From positions 27,797,063-27,861,062 of the forward strand of contig CM055112.1 in assembly GCA_029204225.1 (NCBI GenBank): 64,000 nt of DNA, in the 5' to 3' direction. Origin of the DNA: Diphasiastrum complanatum. Lineage: Eukaryota > Streptophyta > Lycopodiopsida > Lycopodiales > Lycopodiaceae. The position numbers and the translations under genes were made by a program. The notes under the pieces were generated by a model. The model had not been told where the DNA came from. It saw only the letters and a list, made by a program, of their open reading frames with translations, and ran no database searches. Positions 46,348-57,955 of this stretch are shown here, in pieces; position 1 is the first letter of the stretch, and each line of letters opens with the position of its first letter.

Positions 46348-46799
46348 TGTCATGCCCATGACTGGTCTCGGGTATCGTGTCCACACTAGGGACCGGTAGA
46401 CCAACAACCCGTAAGTTAATTGTGACTATAAGGAAATTGGGGCCCTTATGTGTACATGGTCATAATTAATGGTTGTAGGCCTAAACACTTGATGGTGGAT
46501 TTGTATGGGTCTATCAGTGAGTAATTGGAGAACTGGATGACGTGGCCCAGATAGGCTGCAGAGGTGTCCAGTATGGTGTCACAGTGCACTACTAGTGGTG
46601 CATGGGCCTTGGAGGGTATAAGTAATGTTGATATCAATCAGAGTGCAATTTTTGTCTCACTACTGAGTTGTTCATTTGCGCAATTTGTATGAATCATTCT
46701 ACTTGAATATTTCTACTGCTAACTGTTGCATTTCCGTTCCTACACGCTGCGCTCAAAGCCTTGAGCTTTCGCTGCCGATCATCCCCACGTTTTACGACA
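46348..46799 (+). mobile_element. Possible solo LTR, 452 bp
   Basis: TGTCATGCCCATGACTGGTC to CCCACGTTTTACGACA, with TG..CA ends. It contains a TATA-like GGGTATAAGTAATG at about 46616, as an LTR promoter would. The five bases on the left (GTGAG) and right (GTGTG) differ at one position, compatible with an aged target duplication. No PBS or polypurine tract adjoins it. It interrupts or truncates the Copia gag to its left. Confidence 0.45.
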
Positions 46800-48175
46800 G
46801 TGTGGGCAGTCCGAGAGTGTCTGTAAACATCTATTTTGTGATGGGTATATAATCATGCCACGCACTTGCGTGAATCCATGATCTTTGATGATTTATGTCT
46901 TTACCTCCATGCGCTTTACAAATCGAGAGCTTTTCTTAATAGTCACCATCGCTGCCGGTCGCGAAACACTCTTGTTAGTAAAGAGCGTGGTTATGCAACA
47001 TCAATAGCGCTTGTGCAAAGTAACATCGAATACAATAATTCATCGTTTTAATTTAGAACTTCCCTATTAACCGCTAACATAGCCCATGCGTTGCTGTAGA
47101 AAATGGACACATACCCCTTGTGATAGTCCCGTCGTATTCACACTAGTATCAACCCAATTAATTGCAGCGTGCAGTGTTATAAACCCCAAAAAGTAACTTA
47201 TTGTAATTACCGTAATGAGTATCTTTATGAAATTAAATGTAGTGCCACGTGTTGTACCTGTTAGAAATACCATTGAAATCGTAAAGTCCGTTAGGCATCT
47301 GAACTTGTTAAAACTGTAAGAGGGATCACAAAAATACAATCGTTCAAACCGTAATGTGAACTCGTCGTACGCAAAAATACAACCGTTCAAACCATAATGT
47401 GAACTTGTCGTATGCCACATCGTTCTAACCATAACCGTAACTCGTAGGTGGTTTGGTTACGAAAATTCCAAACAGCCCCGCAATATCCTTCTAAATCTTA
47501 AAAAGCATACTTCGTATGAATTCTACAAACTTGTTGTAAGCTAAGAAACTAGTCCATACAAGTGTCCCACGCACTACCAATCTAAAATTGTATAGATTTT
47601 TTCCTCCAAAACTTTTTTTTTATGAAAACTCTTATAATAAAAACTTTAAACTTCTTGCATGACTTTAGAACCAAAGTACCATATTTTTATGACAATGCTC
47701 ATATGAGATATCAAACATTATAAATCTGTGTCGTCCATGTCTACTAACTACACTTAAATCAACAAAATTCGTGGATCATAAAATTCCATAATACGCATCC
47801 CTGACTGGGGCTGTCTTAATAATATGTGCCTAACCAATACATTATGCATAAGTTCAGGCATTCACAAAAGATAAAAATGCTAATGTTTTTTGAGTGATAA
47901 TGATGTCCGTCTATTGACGCATATGCGCAACCAGACCAAGTTTCATACATTGGAGCTACAAACGAACTATCTTGTATATCACAATCAAACTCTTTACTTA
48001 GGAAAGCAACTGCATCAATTGTTCAACAGTATGTATATAGGAACTCGAGCAATATATAAAACAACATGAAAAAAATGAAGATCCAATAGAAGACATTAAT
48101 TCCCCAAATTTGGTATCCAACATTCCAAATTTCAAAAGAGTGGTTCTGCCGTTCTTCAAACTGCCATGTCTCTAT
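46800..48175. other. Unassigned; 43-bp tandem duplication at 47329-47414
   Basis: CAAAAATACAA.CGTTCAAAC and onward is repeated twice with a 43-bp period and three or four differences. Otherwise AT-rich, and no gene or element was recognised. Confidence 0.45.
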
Positions 48176-48415
48176 CTACCGGTGATCCAGTCGCTGACTC
48201 AATAGCTCTTGTCTCTCTTGTTGTAAACGTTTCTGCTGTTGAATGGCCAATCTCTGACGCTCCAACACCTGCCGCGCTAACTCAATCCTCTCCTGCTGCC
48301 TATACTACATTAACGACTGGAAATTCATAGGAAGATAATACTCCATTTCCACCGAGTTGATGTCTTCCTGACGCCGCCGTTGTCGTGATCGTTGTTGAAC
48401 TTCGTTGGGGTCCAT
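48176..48415 (-). pseudogene. Small Gln/Arg-rich coiled-coil frame, one stop
   Basis: From ATG at 48415 it reads MDPNEVQQRSRQRRRQEDIN, then EYYLPMNFQSLM, a TAG (CAG by one transition), then YRQQERIELARQVLERQRLA and a QQQKRLQQERQELLSQRL tail ending with TAG at 48176. The last 40 residues have clear heptad spacing. It may be the start of a Gag or the tail of a transposon-associated protein. It lies 430 bp from the Gypsy integrase relic on the same strand. Not recognised. Confidence 0.4.
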
Positions 48416-48622
48416 GTTGTCACGATAATATGAGAAATATCTGCAATGTATTCCTCAGTTTTCAAAATACATCCAAATCCCTCTTACATATTCGAAATTG
48501 TAATTATGAGATTTGAGTGGGACCATGATTTCCAAGCTGCCTATGATACCTCCTATCGCTTCACAAAGATGTGATTGTAGCAACAATTCCCGGAAAATTC
48601 ACTTAACTTGATTCATGATTTG

Positions 48623-48752
<130 letters not shown>

Positions 48753-48849
48753 TTAGGTGTTTTTTTTTTTCTCCCATGCTTTTGTGTTGCACGTGCCTCC
48801 GTGCGGATATTGTCATTCAAGCTGAGGTCAGTTTTCCCCCAATCGACGT

Positions 48850-49745
48850 TGGTTGAATGTAATCCCGACTTTCAAAGTATCAAACAAGGAATAAATTAAT
48901 CCCCTATTGATATCATCTCTCTCCTCTGGAAGATTGTAGCCTTTCACCCGACTGTTATTGACGACAAACGATAGTCCCAAGGGATTATACCATGCAATGG
49001 TTATATTGTTTCCAAAAATGTTAAGAATATGATATGGTCCTTCCCAATGCTGATCCTTTGATTTGATTGTGTTCGTGATACTGCCTGGGTAATATAACAC
49101 GAGATTACCTTTTTTAAGGTCCCTCTCATGTATATGTTTATTGAACCACCGGGCCTGTTGCTGTTTAATCACCCAATTCATCCAGCATCCATAACCCCGA
49201 TGTTCCTCCAATTTTTCCAAGGCAATTACCCGTTCACGTAAGGACTCATCATGAGTTGGTAAAATGAATTGATACGACATGATTGTATCCGTGCCATAGA
49301 CCAAGTGAAACAGCGTATAACCCGTAGATATCTTATATGTGGTGCGGTAAGCCCATAACGTTGGTTGCAAAAACTCATGCCAAGATCCTCCTTTCTCGAG
49401 CACCTGTTTTGCGATAATAGCCTTCAGTGGCTTATGAGTCGCTTCAACCTGACTATTCCCGCATGGGTAATAAGAAGTGGACATTTTATGAATAACACGA
49501 AATAAATATGTCATTTCCTTTATTGTGTTATTCACGAAATGCGGTCTCCTATCGAACACAATTTTCAATGGGCAACCAAACCGTGATGAAATATTGTTAA
49601 ATATGAATTTAGTGGTTGATTGGCAGTGTTGTCCCACAACGCTTTTACCTCCGCCCATTTCGTAACATAATCTGTTGCTACGATAATGTATGTACGACCA
49701 TTCGACGATTTCGGGTTTATTTTCTCGATAAATCCAGTCCCCAAC
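48850..49745 (-). pseudogene. Gypsy integrase C-terminal half, cut by a younger Gypsy LTR
   Basis: The minus strand from 49745 reads VGDWIYRENKPEI, then a frame break, then the integrase core: KFIFNNISSRFGCPLKIVFD (second Asp), HFVNNTIKEMTYLF, STSYYPCGNSQVEATHK (Glu), then LWAYRTTYKISTGYTLFHLVYG and the C-terminal KGNLVLYYPG...EGPYHI domain. It is clearly a relative of the integrase at 53.3 kb but divergent. The N-terminal part is missing because the LTR at 49746 is inserted in it; the remainder would lie beyond the window. Confidence 0.85.
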
Positions 49746-50557
49746 TGTTGGGGATATTCCCAACAAAGTGTAAATAAGTAAAATCGTCCAATAAAATGTG
49801 TTGTGAGGGCATGGCATCCTGCGCGTATAAGCCCATGGCCCAATGAGCACGCAAGCCAAAGTGTAAACAAAATAAAATAGACTTGGGCCTTTGTAATTAA
49901 AATAAAACTTGAGGTCAATTTTAAACTTAGAATTTACTTTTTAGAGTTGGGTCCAATTTTGGACTCGCATGTTGTGATTTCCAATGTACTTTTTGTGGAC
50001 CCTTGGATCAAGTTGGGTCCAAGATGAATGGATAAGATCAATGTGAATATTAGCCAATAGGATTGAGGGGCAAGGGCCTTCCCCATTTTATTAAAAGGCA
50101 CCATTTGTACACTATTTTCATGCTTAATAGAGAGGAGGAGACTCTACTATTTTGAGAGCTCAAGCATCCTCATTTGCTAATCAATCTTGCTTATGCTATT
50201 GTTGTGATTGCTTGTTATTTCCATTTCTTCCATGCTTTTTGTTTGTGATTAGTTAAGGTTTCTCCATAAACAATGACATTGAGCATTTGAGCTAACCTCC
50301 ATCTCATCTCTCTCTCTTTCTCTCTTCTCTTCTCTCTTCCTCTTCTTGTCTATCCTTTCCCTTCACCCAAAAGCATGATGAATGTTAGTGTAGAGGAGTA
50401 GAGTTAAAGGAGGGTAGTGTTAGTGGTGAATAGAGTTAAGGGAGAAAGTAGGAAACTAACTAAAAATAGCATCTATGCATAGTTAGGTACCTATCCAGTG
50501 ATCTAACCCTTGTTGACAGGCGGGAGGGCTATACTACGCAAGATCTTTGACCCTATA
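49746..50557 (+). mobile_element. Gypsy 5' LTR, 812 bp
   Basis: From TGTTGGGGATATTCCCAACA to TTTGACCCTATA (CA to TA at the last position; the minus copy has CCCTACA). TATA-like and CT-rich segments lie in its second half. It matches 63326-64000 at about 95% by eye and is inserted into the minus-strand integrase relic. Confidence 0.92.
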
Positions 50558-50558
50558 G

Positions 50559-50577
50559 TGGCGTCATTGCCGGGAAT
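50559..50577 (+). mobile_element. Gypsy primer-binding site
   Basis: TGGCGTCATTGCCGGGAAT, one base after the LTR. It is close to the TGGCGCCGTTGCCGGGGA consensus complementary to a plant tRNA-Asp 3' end, with three differences. Confidence 0.7.
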
Positions 50578-50579
50578 AG

Positions 50580-51947
50580 GTTTCCACTAACTAGTTTAGC
50601 TGTATTTTAGCTATTTTCTTGCTTTTTAGAGTAGTTTGAGGTAGATTTTTGGGAGTTTAGAGTTAGTTTTCTATTTTTTTTTTTGTGTTTGGACTGTTCA
50701 CAACTAGTGGAGGAGGTGTGAGAGGGTAGAGGAGGCCCTGAACAGCCTCTAAGGGCTTGAAACCCAAACCAACCAGCCAAAAAATCCAAAAAACACACCA
50801 ATATGCATTTTTGGAGGGAAAAAGGGCCTAAATCTCATCAGATTCTTATATCTCCAGAACCAGTGTGAATTAACCCTTGCATGACTGGCAGCAGCTCCAG
50901 GGTACTGTCCCAGACCTGCATAGAAGCCTGCGAGAGTTAGTTCCAAGCAGATTGTAAAAATCAGAGAAAAATCATAAAAAATTCAAAAAACCCTTGGAAA
51001 AAATCCAAAAACTTTCAAATCTTCATAAGAACTCTCGCAAAGCCCTCTGAAGTTCCATCTCAGTGAGACCAGGACACAGAGAAGCTTGCAAGAGTTAGCT
51101 TGATGTCTAAGTGTCTGTGCGAGAGTTTCCAGTGAAAAAAAGACAGGAAAGTACCAGTGAACCCTCGCAGACATCAAAATTTTTAATTCCAGTGGTCAAG
51201 AACTCTCGCAGAGGATTCTGAAGTTCCATCTCAGTGAGACCAGGACACAGAAGAGCTTGCAAGAGCTAGTTTGATTCCAGTGAGCAGAAAATTAGATTTA
51301 AGTGCAAAAAAATTACTAAAAAGTGAAGATCCAGCAAATCCTTCCAGTAAGAACTCTCGCAGACCCTCTCAATTAATTTAAAATGATAATTTCCATCAGT
51401 GATGAAGCCTGCGAGAGTTAGTTTTGAGATCTCGTGAAGATCAAGCCAAAAAAGTGGTTTTGAACTCTCGTAGACAGTGAAATTTTCACTTCTTGCAAAA
51501 GTTAACTCTCGCAGAGAATTCTATAGTGAGATCTAACCCAGATCCAGCTACTGTGAGCCTTGCGAGAGTTACTTCTCAAGGATCTGAGAGATATCATGTT
51601 TTTTATCTGTAAAACCAACTAAAGAACCCTCGCACAACCAACCCTTGCACAAGAGAAGCCTTGCAGACTAGATCAGTGGAAAGATCTACATCAGATCCAG
51701 CTACTGTCAATATCTCAGGTCAATCAGTGCAAGGAGTAAAAAGTTATCAAGGAAAAACCACCGCAAAAGGCCTAAAATTCACTTCCGGTCGATCAGATCG
51801 ATCAGATCCTTGAGATCCAAACTACATACTACTGTATAAGCAAGATCCAATCACTTTGGAACCCACCATCGGATGAATCTGAGATCGGGATGATCAATAG
51901 CATGAAAGATAGCAAATCAAGCACCACACCTTCCCAGATTAGCAGCT
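50580..51947 (+). repeat. Gypsy leader with dispersed AACTCTCGCAGA motifs in both senses
   Basis: A non-coding leader of about 1.35 kb. The 10-12 nt motif AACTCTCGCAGA or its complement TCTGCGAGAGTT, with small variants, occurs at least twelve times (for example near 50928, 51030, 51085, 51117, 51160, 51200, 51352, 51406, 51462, 51500, 51560, 51625). A 70-bp block (CTGAAGTTCCATCTCAGTGA onward) is repeated at about 51040 and 51207. Sense and antisense copies could pair into many alternative stems in the element RNA. Confidence 0.8.
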
Positions 51948-52196
51948 GTGCAACAAGAGGCAGAACCGGAACCAGCACCAATGGATCCAATGGACCAACC
52001 CGTACCTGTCGCTCCCTTGCAAGCAGTCTGGAGAGCACCACAGATAGAAATACCAAAATACGACGAATCATCAGATCCCATCCGATTCCTCTATATCTAC
52101 GAGCAAGCTTGTGAAATTTACGGCGAACGGGCACCTACGGAGAAGCTGATGTTGTTTCCCATGTCCTTATTGGCAGTGGCTCAAGATTCTTGGACG
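51948..52196 (+). pseudogene. Gypsy Gag N-terminus, fused by deletion to RT
   Basis: Frame MQQEAEPEPAPMDPMDQPVP leads into a typical Gypsy Gag block: EIPKYDESSDPIRFLYIYEQ, then ACEIYGE and LLAVAQDSW. At AQDSW it jumps into the middle of RT. Everything from the rest of Gag through protease to the RT active site is missing. The joint carries TGGA, shared by the Gag end (TCTTGGA) and the RT motif (ATGGACGA), suggesting microhomology-mediated loss or template switching. Confidence 0.8.
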
Positions 52197-53105
52197 ATCT
52201 GTGCGTGCATGGACCAGAATTAGAACACTTATCCAATTTGGAGAAGGTGTTACAAAAATGCCGCGACTACCAAATCTCCCTGAATTCAGAAAAATGTCAA
52301 TTATGGGTGACACATGGCTTGATTCTCGGCCATATATTGTCAAGACACGGGATCGCCACAGATCTATCAAAGATCAGGACCATTGTTGATCTACCACCAC
52401 CGGGGATGATCCGCGAAGTCTACATCTTTATGGGTCATGCTAACTATTATAGGATCTTCATTCTTGATTTTGCGGAGTTAGTCCGACCAATTTACAAACT
52501 CACGATAGATCCACATTGGAACGAGGAAGCCCTAAAGACTTTTCAGAAGCTTAAGGATGCATTGGTTTCAGCACCAATCTTATGCCCACCCAATTGGTCC
52601 ATTGAGTTTCACGTGCATACAGACGCATCAAAGTATGCAATTGGAGTAGTCTTAACCCAGCCAGGTGAACACAAAAAAGATTTTCCAATCCGATTTGCAA
52701 GCCGACAGCTCAGTGATACCGAAATGAATTATTCAACCACAGAGCGGGAAGCACTGACAATGATCTATGCGGTTAAGAAATTTTGACACTACCTGATGGC
52801 CACACATTTTGCTTTTTATACGGACCATCAACCCTTGCTCTATCTCGTTAATAAAACTTGCAACACCGGAAGAATCACCAGATGGCTACATATGTTGTTA
52901 GAATTTGATTTTCGGATAGTAGTTCGCAAGGGAAAACAACACTACATGGCAGATCATGTCTCTCGAATCAAGGGAAAGGAGATTGCAACCCAACCCGACG
53001 TTGAGCTGGCAGATGCTGCCTTATTTTACATGGACACAGTACCAGAATGGGCTGCCAACATTATTGAATATCTAATGCGGGGCCAACAGACAAATCACTA
53101 CCAAA
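52190..53105 (+). pseudogene. Gypsy RT (C-terminal part) and RNase H
   Basis: Begins at the DD of the YxDD box (DDLCVHG), then RT thumb (KCQLWVTHGLILGHILSRHG, IRTIVDLPPPG), RNase H-like domain (FHVHTDASKYAIGVVLTQPG, FASRQLSDTEMNYSTTEREA) and the tail HQPLLYLVNKTCNTGRITRW. A TGA at 52784 (YAVKKF*HYL) is explained by CGA-to-TGA. RNase H residues Asp and Glu are present, but RT lacks fingers and palm, so it cannot polymerise. A frame change near 53103 leads into the integrase. Confidence 0.88.
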
Positions 53106-54296
53106 GGCGAAACAACGGAAATTGATCTTGAAGGCTAGACCTTATCAGCTGATTGCCAGCCAATTGTATCAAAGAGGACCCGACGGAATTCTTCGGCGGT
53201 GTATTCTTTCTCATGAAGCCACCCAGAGCATTTCACTTTCACATGAAGGCATGGGTGGAGGCCATTTTGCATCCGACATTACAGTTCGCAAGATCTTGCA
53301 ATCAAGATGTGGTGGCCAACGATTCATAAGGATATGGAGGAATACTTGAAAAAGTGCGATGTGTGCCAAAGGACGAGAAGGCCAACGAGATTGAATTATG
53401 ACCTACTGCACCCGGTCTTAAACCAAGCATCACTTGAAAAGTGGGGATTGGATTACATCGGTCCAATTCACCCTGCAACAAGGAGTTCCCAGGTTCGATA
53501 CATAATCGTAGCCACAGACTACCTCACCAAGTGGGTCGAAGCCAAGGCAGTAAGAGTAGTTGATGCTAGGACCACTGCCAAGTTCCTTTATGAAAATATC
53601 ATTGTGCGCTTTGGATGCCCGGTGGAGCTAGTTAGTGATCGCGGAAGCCATTTCATCAATGAGACCATCAAGGTCCTGTTGGAGGAATTCTTCGTGATCC
53701 ACAGAACCAGTAAGCCTTATTATCCTCGTGGTAATGGGCAAGCAGAATCATCCAATAAGATCCTGTGTAGCATGCTCACGAAAACAGTTGACGCTACCAT
53801 ATTAGATTGGGAACACAAGTTGCATGCTACACTGTGGGCATTCAGGACAACATATAAAGAAAGCACTGATCAAACACCCTTCCAATTGGTATATGGTCAG
53901 GATGTTGTGATGCCAGTAGAGTTTTTAGTTTCTTCATTAAGAATTGCCACTACACAACGTCTTAATGAGTCCAAATCTCTACAACTACACCATGAAGCTC
54001 TGCATAAACACTGTGAAACACGCTTACTAGTTGTGCATGCACTGGCAACTGAAAACGAAAGACGCAAAGCATGGCATGATCGCAGATTACAAAAGAAGGA
54101 TCTTTGCTCCGAAGATCTGGTCCTGATGTATAAAACCAAGGTGATCAAGGGAAAGTTAAAAGTCACAGGCAAAGGTCCTTATCGGATCAAGGAAATTCTT
54201 AATCATGGAGCCTTGAATTTAGAAAAGCTAGATGGGACACCATTCGATACACCCATCAACGGTAGCCGGTTGCACAAGTACTGGCCACCACAATAA
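53106..54296 (+). pseudogene. Gypsy integrase
   Basis: The N-terminal part is in one frame (ILKARPYQLIASQLYQRGPD, SHEGMGGGHFASDIT). A frameshift near 53306 continues to a full core: WWPTIHKDMEEYLKKCDVCQ (zinc cysteines; the H-H pair lies across the shift), GLDYIGPIHPATRSS (first Asp), FGCPVELVSDRGSHF (second Asp), YYPRGNGQAESSNK (Glu), then the C-terminal GPYRIKEILNHGALNLEKLD domain and a stop at 54296. The catalytic DDE is intact; the frameshift inactivates it. It is related to the minus-strand relic at 48.85 kb. Confidence 0.9.
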
Positions 54297-55227
54297 GAGA
54301 GATCCAGATTGGTGATGACACGTTACGAAAAGCTATTCAGCTAGACCATCACCACTAGATCTAGGAAGATCAAGCCAAATCAAGCTAGATCCATCAAGAT
54401 TCGGCCAGATCTGACAAGATCGGGAAAATCCATCAGAATACAAGGAGGATCCAGATCCAGATAGGATCAAGAAGGAAGCAGATCATTAGATTGACTGATG
54501 GATCTGCTACCAAGTATTCATCAGAACTTCCAGAGAACTACCAATAGTCAGATCAAGCCTGGATGAAGCTGATTACCAGTTTACAAAAGTTAAAAAATCA
54601 GAAAATCACCATTTTTTAGTGTGTGCAAGGATTTCCAAAAGCTGAATTTTCAGAACCCTCGTAGAGCATCAAGATCATCTTGCCAACCCTCGCAAGGTGT
54701 CTAAATGAAATCAGAGCAGTGAAATTAGCTTGCCTACATGGTTTGATCTTGAAAATCCAATCACAAGAACAAGTTGTGCGAGAGATCACTTCCTACGAGA
54801 GTTGAACCCTCGCAGACAACATGAACCTTCGCATAGCAGTCAAATCACCTTCTGAACTCTCGCAGACTTCCCTGAGGTCTTATAATTTTGTGAAGAAGGT
54901 GCCTGCCAAAATTTGTGTGGAACTGAACAAGGGAAAGTGGATTTCACCTAATACGCACTCTAAATTCCACTATATAAGGGCTAAATTTGAGTCATTTGTC
55001 ACCTTTGCTAGCAAAGCTCTGCCAAAATTTACACTGAAATTACCAAGTTCTCCGTTTGCAACCAAACTTCCTACCAACTATCATCTGCTCATACTGAATA
55101 CCGATCTGCGCTCTGAACTACAATACTTGTCATCCAATACTCGTAATTCACAGTTTTTGTCGTTTCCACACCTTTTTACCTTTTCCACCATTTTTCCTAC
55201 CTTTTCGACTTCTAATCATCACTGCTA
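54297..55227 (+). other. Gypsy pol-aORF spacer with more CTCGCAGA motifs
   Basis: Non-coding or weakly open. A block of AGATC/GATCAAG repeats fills 54340-54560. AACCCTCGCAG/GCGAGAG motifs recur at about 54655, 54690, 54780, 54800, 54815 and 54855, the same motif as in the leader. An open frame at 54821-55228 is probably incidental and ends just before the additional ORF start. Confidence 0.6.
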
Positions 55228-55806
55228 ACATGGCCTCCTCATCCTCTGAAGACATTGGCACCAAATAGGTGATCTAGCATGAAATCCCCGAGGCCACACA
55301 GATTTGGCCCTTACTCTCTGACGCTCTGATCTAACCATGGCTGCAGATAGCAGGCCCACTTCTGGAGGCAATGGGTTTTTACCCGACACTTTTCCATTCT
55401 GAGATTAACATAGGCCTCGCCCTTCACGCTTATGCCACCTGAGATGAGGAAAAGACTCGCTTTCACTTCCTGTACCAAGGTACCACGTACAAGGTCAAGA
55501 TTAATGCAGACTCGATGGTCACCATTGGCATTATGTCCGGTGATCGTCAACCCATCTCCCATCGCCACGCCAAAACTCTGATCAAACCGTTCATCACCCA
55601 AACCGCACCAGAAATTCCAATCCAGACTAACAATGGTTACATGATAGATGCTATCACGGAACCCGTCATTCAGAAGGCTGCACATCTATTGAATAACTTT
55701 CTGGTTATTTCAACATTTCGCAAGGACAGAATCCAGTCTAAGTTGTTGAGTCAGATAGTGGAATCCTTTTTGGAACTCCCTGGCCCCTCAGTTGTGCCAT
55801 ACGACT

Positions 55807-56394
55807 TGTCAAAATATTGGAAAAATCTATCTAAGTTGTAAGTAGGGTTCCTAAAAATGCCAAAGATGAATTGAGCACTTTTGGCTTAGTAAAGACCCAT
55901 CTTAGAATAAAATATTCAAGGTAGGTAGAAGTAGAAACTCGAGCTACCATAGGAATTGCCATTTGTACTTTGCATGCCACATTTAATGTTAGACATATTG
56001 AGGTGCTTGAATAAGTCTAGATAGTTTGAGAGGTGGATTCATAACTCCAATTCAACTCAAAGTAGGAGGAGAGTCCATGGATATATATATATGTGATGTA
56101 CTCTCATTGAGAAGATGATGAAATTTGTGTGTAATGCAAATTTGGAGACTAAGCTCTTTGTGCCCTCTCTCTCTACTCGAGTTTGTACTTTCATATTCTC
56201 TCTCTAGCCAAGTTGAGGAATTAAGTGTACTTAGTTTCATGTTTTGTTGACAGATCTTGCTTGTAACACAATAATATCTCTTGTACGATCAACTTTTCTA
56301 TTGTCAATCAATGCTAGTTTGATCTTTATGGTATTATTGGGCTTAGGAGATCAAAAGTACATGTGTAGGACATCCCACACGTGTGAATTCAACA
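55807..56394 (+). mobile_element. Copia 5' LTR with target duplication CGACT
   Basis: TGTCAAAATATTGGAAAAAT to GTGTGAATTCAACA, 588 bp. The five bases before it are CGACT. The inverted partner LTR at 60139-60751 is flanked by the same five bases read on the other strand. It contains a CTCTCTCTCTACTCGAG segment and TATATATATATGTGATG. Confidence 0.92.
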
Positions 56395-57150
56395 TGGTAT
56401 TAGAGCCTACCTAAGATTTACAAGCAAATCTAATCAAAAAGTTTGCAAATTTGATCAGATTTCAAACTAGGAATTGTCTAGATTCTACTTTCTAGCTAGT
56501 TTGCGGTTTTTTGGTGATTTAGAGCTTCAAACCACTTTGAATGGTCCAGATCAGGTACTGTACGGAATTTTAGGTGCAGGCACGGGTGAAATCCACCCAT
56601 TTTCAGTTTGGTGGTTCTCTCTCACCTTAGATCCAAATTTCATGCAATTTGGCCCACTAGAAAGCTAGAAATGGTAGAATTTGATGCAATTTGAATCATG
56701 ACAGTTGGATAAGCCAATCAAAAGTTATAAGCTTTTGAATAGTCATAGGCAGGGTGCCTAGACCTGTGGCAAATCGTGAGTACATGTCATTTATTGCTTG
56801 AATGATCACAAAAATAATCCAAAAGTAGACTAATCTCATCTATATGTGATTTAGACAAAATTTATAGGTTCTAGGCAGATTGTTTCATAGAAAAATATTG
56901 TATTTGAGTCAATTTGACATTTTTGGAGTATTTCACACGTGTGAAATTCAGAGAACCATAACTTTTGCCATACTTCATCTTTTTTTATGATTCGAATCTT
57001 GTTTTAGAGAGATTGTCAAACTAATGAGATCTATCTCACAGTTTTTTGCCTTGTCTTACATAGGATTTGGTTTTTTGGCCCTTGATTGGTTCCTATAGTG
57101 AGAAGATAAGCAGTTTTTTCATCCATCTTTTTTGATTTCCATCATTCTTT
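56395..57150 (+). mobile_element. Copia PBS and leader
   Basis: TGGTATTAGAGCCTACC directly follows the LTR, one base from the canonical tRNA-Met PBS TGGTATCAGAGCC. The leader of about 740 bp is homologous, inverted, to 22691-23068. No ORF of note. Confidence 0.88.
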
Positions 57151-57955
57151 ATGACTTCAATGGGTGTCTTTCTATTAGAAGCAAGTGAAAGATTGTCAAC
57201 CTCCAATTACTCAATTTGGAAGGTGAGGATGGAATCTGTCTTAATTCTACAAGATGTGATGGATATTGTACTTGGTATTGAAGAAGAGCCACAAATTCCT
57301 CAAGAAATTCCAAAGTACAAAAAGAGAGCTAGAATGGATCTACATTATATTAAAATGAATGTCTCAAATGACATCTTAAGAGAAATTGGTGCTTGTACTA
57401 ATGCCAAAGATGCTTGGGATACTCTCAAGTCCATCTATGAGGCAAAGAATACTTCTAGACTTCTAACACTAAGAAACCAAATTTTTCAAAGTGTACAGAG
57501 AAGTGATGAATGTGCTTCAGCTTATGTAATGAGAGTTAAAGACCTCCATTGCCATTAAGGAGGAGCTACCAAGTTTGGAAGCACTCCAAAGTGTGCTCAT
57601 TTCTGAAGAATAAAGACAAGAGTATAAACTCTTGAAAATGGAAAGACTGTCTCTCAACATTGATGGTAAAGCCCTCTTTACCAGAGAAAAGCACAAGTCA
57701 AGAAGTAAGAATCAACACCAACCCTCTTCAAGCAAGAACAATCTTATTTCCAAGGAGAAAGGAGAAGAGGATGAGTCCTCTCAAGCTTTCACATCCAAGA
57801 AGAAGAAGAAAAACATCAAGTGTTTCTTTTGTGGCAAGAAGGGGCATTATGCCACCAATTGCTTCAAGAAGAAGAGTCAATTCAAGCAAGCCAACATTTC
57901 CAATGAAGAGAAGGAAGATGCTCATGCAAGTGATGGAGAGGATCTCTTATGATCT
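57151..57955 (+). pseudogene. Copia Gag with internal deletion
   Basis: ATG at 57151 (MTSMGVFLLEASERLSTSNY, SIWKVRMES), then the same core as the 20.3-kb copy up to YVMRVKDLH. About 50 codons present in the sister copy (RELACIG to LVQSY) are then missing. The Gag resumes in another frame at AIKEELPSLEALQSV, with a stop after ISEE (TAA), a Lys-rich linker and knuckle CFFCGKKGHYATNC. The frame ends at 57952 with TGA, just before the protease. The deletion joint shares CCAT-like bases. Confidence 0.85.

Noticed and set aside
47067..47432. 121-codon minus-strand frame
   Set aside because: It spans the 43-bp tandem duplication and lacks recognisable features; likely chance.
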